A stretch of 6,622 nucleotides of DNA from NCBI RefSeq assembly GCF_019402445.1, contig NZ_SRZM01000003.1:1-6622 (forward strand). The letters are read 5' to 3'. The position numbers and the translations under genes were made by a program. Each line of letters opens with the position of its first letter. Within the stretch, counting starts at the first letter, position 1. Below, in pieces: positions 1 to 4,779 of this stretch. This DNA is from Brachyspira pilosicoli (GTDB lineage: Bacteria > Spirochaetota > Brachyspiria > Brachyspirales > Brachyspiraceae). The notes under the pieces were generated by a model, which worked only from the letters and a program-made list of their open reading frames with translations, was not told where the DNA came from and made no database searches.

Positions 1-43
1 AAAAATAAAGAGCTTAAACTATTGATAATAGTAAAAGCCCTTT
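1..43 (-). terminator. Rho-independent terminator of gatA
   Basis: On the minus strand a two-part hairpin follows the gatA stop codon by about 20 bases. The outer stem is 9 bp (plus-strand 7-15 with 35-43, one G-U pair). A 2x2 internal loop (16-17 and 33-34) follows, then an inner 6-bp stem (18-23 with 27-32) closed by a 3-base loop. The minus strand then runs into ATTTTT (complement of 1-6). Stem plus U-run is the classic intrinsic terminator, and it indicates that gatA is the last gene of its transcript. Confidence 0.85.
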
Positions 44-64
44 ATATTTTTATTAAAATTCTAA

Positions 65-1513
65 TTATTTGTAATTTACTTCATGAGCATAAGCCATTTT
101 AAACATAGAAGCCTCATCAAACTGCTTAGCTATAAACTGTATACCTATAGGCATATTGTTTTTGTCATAACCGCAAGGAACACTCATTGCAGGAAGACCA
201 ACTAAGTTAATATTAGAAGCATAACTATCTGCTAAGAACCCTAAAGCACTGTCAGTTTGGTCTCTTGTGCCTAAAAGACCTGCAGTAATAGGAGAAGTTG
301 GAGATATGATAATATCAACATTTTTGAATGCATTATCGAAGTCCATTTGCATTAGTTTTCTCACTTTTAGAGCATGCTGATAATGGCTGTAGAAGAATTT
401 TTTACCAGTCATTAAAGTACCAAATAATATTCTAGCTCTAGTTTCAAAAGCAAGTCCAGCACTTCTTGAAGCATAATAATATTCATCTAAATTAAAATCT
501 CCTTTAGGGTGATAACCATATCTTATGCCGTCATACCTTCCCATATTAGAAGCAACCTCAACCGCCATAACAGCAGTATAAACCCTAGAACCATATTTAG
601 CATTAGGTAAAGATATATCCACTATCTCAGCACCCTGAGCCTTAAGATTATCTATAGCCTTCATTACATTTTCTCTCACTTCATTATTTAATAAATCAGT
701 TTCATAATACTCTTTAGCAAGACCAATTCTCATACCCTTAACATTTCCATCTAAAAGAGAATTATAATCAGGTACAGGTATGTTTAAAGTAGTAGATTCT
801 TTAGGGTCAAAACCAGCAATAATTTTAGTCATCAAAGCAGCATCTTTAACATCTTTAGCAAGAGGACCAACTTGGTCTAAACTGCTAGCCATAGCAACAC
901 ATCCAAGTCTAGGCACTCTCCCATAAGTAGGCTTAACACCAACTATACCACAGAAAGAAGCAGGCTGTCTTATAGAACCACCAGTATCACTTCCTAAAGC
1001 ACCAAAAGCAAAATTAGCAGCAACCGCAGCAGCAGAACCGCCTGAAGAACCTCCAGGAACATGTTTTCTATTAACAGGGTTTCTAGTTATTCCATAATTA
1101 GAAGTTTCTGTAGTACCACCCATAGCAAACTCGTCCATATTAGTTCTTCCAATTATAATAGCACCATTGTCTATTAATCTCTGAACTGTAGGAGCTGTGT
1201 ATGGAGCTTTGTAGCCTTCAAGCATTTTTGAAGAAGCTGTCATTAAATGGTCTTTATAACATAAATTATCTTTAATAGCTAAAGGAACTCCAAGAAGAGG
1301 CAAATCTTCACCTTTGTTAATTCTCTCTTGTGCTTTTTTTGCCTGCTCTATTGCTTCATCTTTAAAAATTTCTAAATAAGCATATATTTTATCTTCTCTT
1401 TTATCATCTTCTTCTATTTTCTTTATAATAGATTCTGTTAAACTAACTGCGTCTATTTCTTTATTTTTTAATTTCTCTCTAATTTGAATTATGCTCAATT
1501 CATTTAAATCCAT
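65..1513 (-). CDS. gatA: Aspartyl/glutamyl-tRNA amidotransferase subunit A (GatA)
   Basis: GatA is the glutaminase/amidase subunit of the cytoplasmic GatCAB complex. It releases ammonia from glutamine, which GatB uses to convert Glu-tRNA(Gln) or Asp-tRNA(Asn) to the amidated form. The protein is 482 residues from the chosen start, the normal family length. The amidase-signature residues are all present: Lys81 in PLAIKDN, cis-Ser156 in PGGSSGGSAAAVAA, and nucleophile Ser180 in GSDTGGSIRQPASFCG. The Lys-Ser-Ser spacings of 75 and 24 residues match the family. The C-terminal LVGLPAMSVPCG and MPIGIQFI segments are also typical. The ATG at 1511-1513 is preferred over the in-frame ATG at 1553-1555 (which would add 14 residues), because AAGAGG lies 9 bases upstream of the former while the latter overlaps the -10 box. 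gatB and gatC are not in the window. The gene has its own promoter and terminator. Confidence 0.97.
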   Translation of the reverse strand: MDLNELSIIQIREKLKNKEIDAVSLTESIIKKIEEDDKREDKIYAYLEIFKDEAIEQAKKAQERINKGEDLPLLGVPLAIKDNLCYKDHLMTASSKMLEGYKAPYTAPTVQRLIDNGAIIIGRTNMDEFAMGGTTETSNYGITRNPVNRKHVPGGSSGGSAAAVAANFAFGALGSDTGGSIRQPASFCGIVGVKPTYGRVPRLGCVAMASSLDQVGPLAKDVKDAALMTKIIAGFDPKESTTLNIPVPDYNSLLDGNVKGMRIGLAKEYYETDLLNNEVRENVMKAIDNLKAQGAEIVDISLPNAKYGSRVYTAVMAVEVASNMGRYDGIRYGYHPKGDFNLDEYYYASRSAGLAFETRARILFGTLMTGKKFFYSHYQHALKVRKLMQMDFDNAFKNVDIIISPTSPITAGLLGTRDQTDSALGFLADSYASNINLVGLPAMSVPCGYDKNNMPIGIQFIAKQFDEASMFKMAYAHEVNYK

Positions 1514-1522
1514 TGTAGGAAA

Positions 1523-1528
1523 CCTCTT
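1523..1528 (-). promoter_or_regulatory. gatA ribosome binding site
   Basis: The minus strand reads AAGAGG followed by 9 bases and then the ATG at 1513. This is the only Shine-Dalgarno-like sequence near either candidate gatA start, so it fixes the start at 1513 rather than 1555. Confidence 0.8.
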
Positions 1529-1553
1529 AAATAAATAATAAATTTTAAGTTTC

Positions 1554-1581
1554 ATTATATCATATATATATTTTTTTGCAA
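1554..1581 (-). promoter_or_regulatory. gatA promoter (sigma70-type)
   Basis: On the minus strand, TTGCAA (-35, 1576-1581, 4 of 6 consensus) is followed by a 16-bp A/T spacer and a perfect TATAAT (-10, 1554-1559). Transcription would start near 1547, leaving a leader of roughly 35 bases with the Shine-Dalgarno inside it. The -35 box overlaps the T-tract of the upstream gene's terminator by two bases (1580-1581). The ATG that would extend GatA overlaps the -10 box and therefore would not be on this transcript. Confidence 0.7.
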
Positions 1582-1614
1582 AAAAAAAGAGAGACTAAAA
1601 TATAGCCTCTCTTT
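1580..1614 (-). terminator. Rho-independent terminator of the secreted-protein gene
   Basis: An 8-bp stem (1586-1593 with 1607-1614) is extended, after one A-C mismatch, by two more pairs (1595-1596 with 1604-1605) around a 7-base loop. On the minus strand the stem leads into nine consecutive T (1588 down to 1580). It lies about 20 bases after the stop codon of the gene at 1635-2528 and separates that gene from gatA. Confidence 0.85.
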
Positions 1615-1634
1615 ATTATATTTATACAACTTAA

Positions 1635-2528
1635 TTATTGCTGATTATTCTCAGTAGTTGTTTGATTATTATTTTTATCTTTATTTAATTTTTTTACCTC
1701 AGGTGGAATTCCAACTGGTACATCTGCTATGTCGTTTACATCTTCATAAATTTTATTTTGGAATCTGTAATAAATAGGTCTCATTCTGTAGTTATCAACA
1801 TAAGAAGCAACGAAGTTAATATTTTTCATAGCATATTTAGCATAGAACACAGATAAAGAAGTATCAGCCTGTCCATTAATGTAGTTTCCATAATACATAG
1901 AAGCAAAATCATCTAAAGTTCTTACAAGACTATTATCAAATCCGCCATATTTTGTTATGAAACCATTTAAAGTTCTATTAAATAAACCTGAAGACATAAC
2001 ATATCCAGGGTTTGCATATTCATTATCAGGGTTTCTTTGCTTATATTGTTCTAAAGCACCATCTCCTTGATAACGAGAACTTACTGCAAATAATTTATCA
2101 TTATGGAAGAAAAATTTATAAACCCATTTAGTATTTTTTCCTGCTAAAGTACTATCTTCAGATAGGTTTTCAGCAGTTATAGTCATACATTTAAACTCAT
2201 CATCTAATGTATAATTAAAATATAAAAGACTTAAATCTCTCTTAAATAAATCAGACATCTCATTAGTAGTAAACTTTATATTAACCCATTTTAAAGTTTG
2301 AGGATTATACCAAGCTAAATCTGGATCAGGATATGAAGATATATAAAAAGTACCACTTACAGCCTGTCCTTCTGTTGTTATAAAACTATTAGACATGAGT
2401 ATTTGATTTACTTCATCAGGAGATACACCATAAGGAACGATATTATTAAACATATAAGGTATAGTTTCATAAGCATGAAGGGCAATACTCATAGATATAA
2501 ACAAAGATATTGCTAGCAATTTTTTCAT
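1635..2528 (-). CDS. Secreted protein of unknown function (297 aa)
   Basis: I do not recognise this family. From the ATG at 2526-2528 the protein has 297 residues. It begins MKKLLAISLFISMSIALHA, a type I signal peptide (two Lys, hydrophobic core, cleavage probably after ALHA), so it should reach the periplasm or beyond. No lipobox Cys and no later membrane segment is seen. The mature part starts with NNIVPYGVSPDEVNQIL, a PYG-x-S-x-x-EV pattern faintly reminiscent of small periplasmic domains in which a helix follows a short strand. The middle is rich in Tyr, Phe and Asn (KWVYKFFFHNDKLFAVSSRY, ASMYYGNYI, MRPIYYRF), suggesting a beta-rich fold. The last ~20 residues are a polar Asn/Gln/Thr/Lys tail, probably disordered. 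An in-frame TTG five codons upstream (2541-2543) overlaps the Shine-Dalgarno and was rejected as the start. The gene has its own promoter and terminator. An envelope role is inference only. Confidence 0.85.
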   Translation of the reverse strand: MKKLLAISLFISMSIALHAYETIPYMFNNIVPYGVSPDEVNQILMSNSFITTEGQAVSGTFYISSYPDPDLAWYNPQTLKWVNIKFTTNEMSDLFKRDLSLLYFNYTLDDEFKCMTITAENLSEDSTLAGKNTKWVYKFFFHNDKLFAVSSRYQGDGALEQYKQRNPDNEYANPGYVMSSGLFNRTLNGFITKYGGFDNSLVRTLDDFASMYYGNYINGQADTSLSVFYAKYAMKNINFVASYVDNYRMRPIYYRFQNKIYEDVNDIADVPVGIPPEVKKLNKDKNNNQTTTENNQQ

Positions 2529-2537
2529 TTTTTCATT

Positions 2538-2543
2538 CTCCAA
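2538..2543 (-). promoter_or_regulatory. Ribosome binding site deciding the start at 2528
   Basis: The minus strand reads TTGGAG, then nine bases, then the ATG at 2528. The TTG here opens the longest frame, but it is the 5' half of the Shine-Dalgarno itself and has no ribosome binding site of its own. Starting at 2528 also gives a clean MKK-type signal peptide. Confidence 0.8.
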
Positions 2544-2563
2544 ATATTATTATACTTTGTTTT

Positions 2564-2591
2564 ATTATACTATATTGAAGAATTAAATCAA
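2564..2591 (-). promoter_or_regulatory. Promoter of the secreted-protein gene
   Basis: On the minus strand, TTGATT (-35, 2586-2591) is followed by a 16-bp spacer and a perfect TATAAT (-10, 2564-2569). Transcription would start near 2557, giving a leader of about 30 bases. The sequence ATATAGTATAAT around the -10 box is identical to that in the tRNA-Thr promoter. A second TATAAT at 2549-2554 has no -35 partner. Confidence 0.65.
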
Positions 2592-2645
2592 ATAGATTAT
2601 GTTTACTTTAATACTATTTTTAAATAAAATAAATTTTATTGATTG

Positions 2646-3683
2646 CTATTTTTTTAAATCATTGGTATTCAATGCTGTAAAAGATTTTTTATCAAGTTTT
2701 AATTTTTTCCCAACAACTTTATCATAATCTTTGGCAGGTATACCAACACATGGTCTTAAAGTTATTAAATCTTTTTCTGTTATCACTTCATTTTTAAGCA
2801 TACTATGATTAAGATATATACCCCTCTTAGCATAAACAAGCTCTTTTTTCTCTTGTTTACTCATTTTTTTCTCAGTCTTTAAAGCTTCATCTCCGCCAAG
2901 CATCTTATTAGTATCTTTTAATTTTGAAATCATTTCTTTCATAGAATTAGTATCTAAACTTATTATATGGTCGCCTGATTTTTTTTCTGGAGTTATTGTG
3001 AAATGCTTTTCTATGATTTTAGCTCCAAGAGTATATGCTATAATAGGAGCATCTATTCCTATAGTATGGTCAGAATAACCTATAATATTTTTTTTGAAAA
3101 GTTTATTCATAACAGTTATTCTATTTAATCTGGCATTTTCTAAAGGTGTAGGATATTCCACAGAACAATGAAGTAAAGCTACCTCATTATTTTTTAAAAT
3201 ATTTAAAGCATTTTTTATATCTTTATTTGTAGCCAAACCAGTAGAAAGTATCACAGGTTTTTTAGTAGAAGCAACTTTTCTCAAAAGAGGAATATTATCT
3301 ATATCACAAGAAGCTATTTTATATATAGGCACATATTTATTCATATCATCAACAGCCTCAATAGAAAATGGAGTGCTCATTAAAATGATTTTATTTTTTT
3401 TAGCTTCTTTATACAGAGTTTCGTACCACTCTTTTTTTAATACTATATCATCAACATTATCTAATGCATTTTCTGGTATTTTAAGTATTTTAGTATATTC
3501 TTTATGTGCAAAGAGCGTTTTTGAAGTAAAACTTTGAAACTTTACAGCATTAGCACCCGCTTTAGAAGCTTCTCTAATTAATTGAATAGCATCATCTATA
3601 GAGCCTTCATGATTAGAACCTGATTCTGCGATTACAAAGAAATTATTTTTTTTAATTAAGTCTTTTAATTTAAGATTTGCCAT
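2646..3683 (-). CDS. neuB: NeuB-family nonulosonate (sialic/pseudaminic/legionaminic acid) synthase with SAF domain
   Basis: NeuB-family enzymes condense phosphoenolpyruvate with a hexosamine (ManNAc or a 6-deoxy diamino sugar) to make a nine-carbon acid used on surface glycans or flagellin. The 345-residue length is normal. Residues ~15-260 form the TIM barrel: IAESGSNHEGS (Glu20, Asn24-His25), VKFQ (Lys48), STPF, YKIAS (Lys122), ILSTG, LLHCSVEYPTP, GYSDHT (His206, probable metal ligand), EKHFT (Glu225, His227, second metal His) and GDH (Asp238). Residues ~284-345 form the antifreeze-like SAF domain, with RGIY, EVITEKDL and LRPCVGIP; Arg310 sits where NeuB Arg314 reaches the partner subunit's active site. 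The sequence does not tell me which acid is made. The ATG at 3681-3683 has only a weak GGGA eight bases upstream. No convincing promoter lies between it and the tRNA 97 bases away, and no other nonulosonate gene is in the window. The symbol denotes the family. Confidence 0.93.
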   Translation of the reverse strand: MANLKLKDLIKKNNFFVIAESGSNHEGSIDDAIQLIREASKAGANAVKFQSFTSKTLFAHKEYTKILKIPENALDNVDDIVLKKEWYETLYKEAKKNKIILMSTPFSIEAVDDMNKYVPIYKIASCDIDNIPLLRKVASTKKPVILSTGLATNKDIKNALNILKNNEVALLHCSVEYPTPLENARLNRITVMNKLFKKNIIGYSDHTIGIDAPIIAYTLGAKIIEKHFTITPEKKSGDHIISLDTNSMKEMISKLKDTNKMLGGDEALKTEKKMSKQEKKELVYAKRGIYLNHSMLKNEVITEKDLITLRPCVGIPAKDYDKVVGKKLKLDKKSFTALNTNDLKK

Positions 3684-3780
3684 AACATTATCCCAAGAAG
3701 ATATTAAAAATATATAAAATAATTATCGAAAAGAAAAACAGATTTATTAATATGAAAAAAATATGCGTTAAAAAAAGATG

Positions 3781-3853
3781 AGCTGGTGATGGGACTTGAA
3801 CCCGCAACCGGCTGATTACAAATCAGCTGCTCTGCCAATTGAGCTACACCAGC
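3781..3853 (-). tRNA. tRNA-Thr(UGU)
   Basis: The minus strand folds as a complete 73-base tRNA. It has a perfect 7-bp acceptor stem (GCTGGTG/CACCAGC), TA, a D-arm GCTC/GAGC with GG in its loop, and a 5-bp anticodon stem GCTGA/TCAGC. The anticodon loop is TTTGTAA with anticodon TGT at plus-strand 3818-3820. A five-base variable loop and a T-arm with loop TTCAAGT complete it. UGU reads ACA and other Thr codons. CCA is not encoded. The discriminator base is U, and the T-stem has one C-A mismatch (position 50-64) plus a terminal G-U; both are discussed under findings. A run of seven T follows the gene at 3770-3776 but without a separate hairpin, so readthrough into neuB is possible. Confidence 0.97.
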
Positions 3854-3866
3854 AAAATGTTTAATC

Positions 3867-3894
3867 ATTATACTATATAATAAAAAAAATGCAA
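3867..3894 (-). promoter_or_regulatory. tRNA-Thr promoter
   Basis: On the minus strand, TTGCAT (-35, 3889-3894) is followed by a 16-bp spacer and a perfect TATAAT (-10, 3867-3872), which ends 13 bases before the first base of the mature tRNA. With no clear promoter between the tRNA and neuB, this site may also drive neuB. Confidence 0.75.
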
Positions 3895-4035
3895 GTAGTA
3901 TTTTTAAAACATTTAATATTTTTAGTAATTTATAATTTAATTAATTTTACTTTTTTCTCTTTAAACAATTTATAATAATAGTAGATTTTAGTATAAATAT
4001 AAATTTTATTCTAAGCCTTCTATAATTAAAATAAC
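3895..4035. other. Divergent AT-rich intergenic region with no gene seen
   Basis: This stretch lies between the tRNA promoter (minus) and the lipoprotein-operon promoter (plus). It is almost entirely A/T, with runs of T. I see no ORF with a ribosome binding site, no RNA gene and no strong hairpin. Isolated TATAAT-like words occur, for example near 3970, but lack a -35 partner and are expected by chance at this composition. Confidence 0.5.
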
Positions 4036-4063
4036 TTGACTTTTTAATTATTTAAGCGATAAT
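4036..4063 (+). promoter_or_regulatory. Promoter of the lipoprotein/LysM operon
   Basis: TTGACT (-35, 4036-4041, 5 of 6) is followed by a 16-bp spacer and GATAAT (-10, 4058-4063, 5 of 6). It has the best -35 box of the four promoters in the window. The start of transcription would fall near 4070, inside the perfect 8-bp palindrome TGTTAACA (4066-4073), leaving a leader of about 57 bases before the ATG at 4127. Confidence 0.7.
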
Positions 4064-4126
4064 GTTGTTAACATATTATTTTTTTATATTTTTATATAAT
4101 TAAAAAACAGGAGGAATTGTATTAAT

Positions 4127-4747
4127 ATGAGTTTAAAAGAAAAGACTGCTCTAATAATAGCATTATCTTTCTTTGTAATGTCTTGCGGAGGATTGCCTAC
4201 AAAAGATTATGAGAGAGTTACTGCATTAAGAGAGACTGTAAACAAGTATACCGAAATTAAAACTTTTGCTCAAAATGATTATGATATCGCTGAGAAAGGA
4301 TACGCAGAAGCTGATATCATTATGAAGGCAGAAAATAAAGATGAAGCTGAAAAAGCTAAAGAGCTTCTTCTTACAGCTGAAACTAATTATAATTTAGTTT
4401 TAGATAAAGGTTTAGCTCCTTATTCTGAAATACTAAAAAAACAAACTGATGAAAATTATACTAATGCTAGTCAAATCAAAGCTAATGTTATGTATGGTGA
4501 AGAATATGCTCAAGCTGAAACAATATACAATGAAGCAAATGCTATGTATACTGCTGAAACTAAAGATTATAGAGTGTTAGTAGATAAACTTTATACAGCA
4601 AAAGAGGCTTATTTAGCTTTATATAATAAAACTAAAGAACAATTCGATAAAAGTGATGAAGCTTTAACTAAAGTAAAAGAGCGTTTGGCTGAACTTGAAG
4701 CTATGGTAAAAGAGCTTGAAACTTTAGAGCAAGAGCAACAAAGCTAA
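4127..4747 (+). CDS. Helical lipoprotein with a duplicated A-E-Y repeat (206 aa)
   Basis: The N-terminus (Lys4, Lys6, hydrophobic TALIIALSFFVM, then SC at 19-20) is a lipoprotein signal. VMSC is a relaxed lipobox of the spirochaetal kind, with Cys20 the likely lipidated residue and GG following. The rest is Ala/Glu/Lys-rich and predicted helical. Two segments, residues 52-94 and 127-168, align over ~42 residues with one gap: both start Y-x-x-AE-x-x-Y-x-EA, contain AE-x-KD in the middle, share TA, and end in K. They look like an ancient duplication with a 75-residue period. Residues ~170-206 are a heptad-like coiled coil ending in a Glu/Gln-rich tail. AGGAGG lies 12 bases before the ATG. The gene is first in an operon, with 32 bases to the next gene. 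It recalls the DUF4398-type helical lipoproteins from memory only. Function is unknown; an envelope scaffold or a partner of the next gene's product is inference. Confidence 0.9.
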   Translation: MSLKEKTALIIALSFFVMSCGGLPTKDYERVTALRETVNKYTEIKTFAQNDYDIAEKGYAEADIIMKAENKDEAEKAKELLLTAETNYNLVLDKGLAPYSEILKKQTDENYTNASQIKANVMYGEEYAQAETIYNEANAMYTAETKDYRVLVDKLYTAKEAYLALYNKTKEQFDKSDEALTKVKERLAELEAMVKELETLEQEQQS

Positions 4748-4779
4748 TATTTTAATATTTTAAGGAGTATAAAAGAAAA

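Noticed and set aside
1514..1555. 14-residue N-terminal extension of GatA starting at the ATG at 1555
   Set aside because: It has no ribosome binding site, the ATG overlaps the -10 box, and the extension has no counterpart in the family's usual N-terminus.
2623..2640. AATAAAAT/ATTTTATT inverted repeat after neuB as a terminator
   Set aside because: The stem is A/T only with a 2-base loop and no U-run in the minus direction; such palindromes arise by chance in this composition.
3684..3780. A dedicated neuB promoter
   Set aside because: GATAAT- and TATATT-like words are present, but none has a credible -35 box at 16-18 bp.
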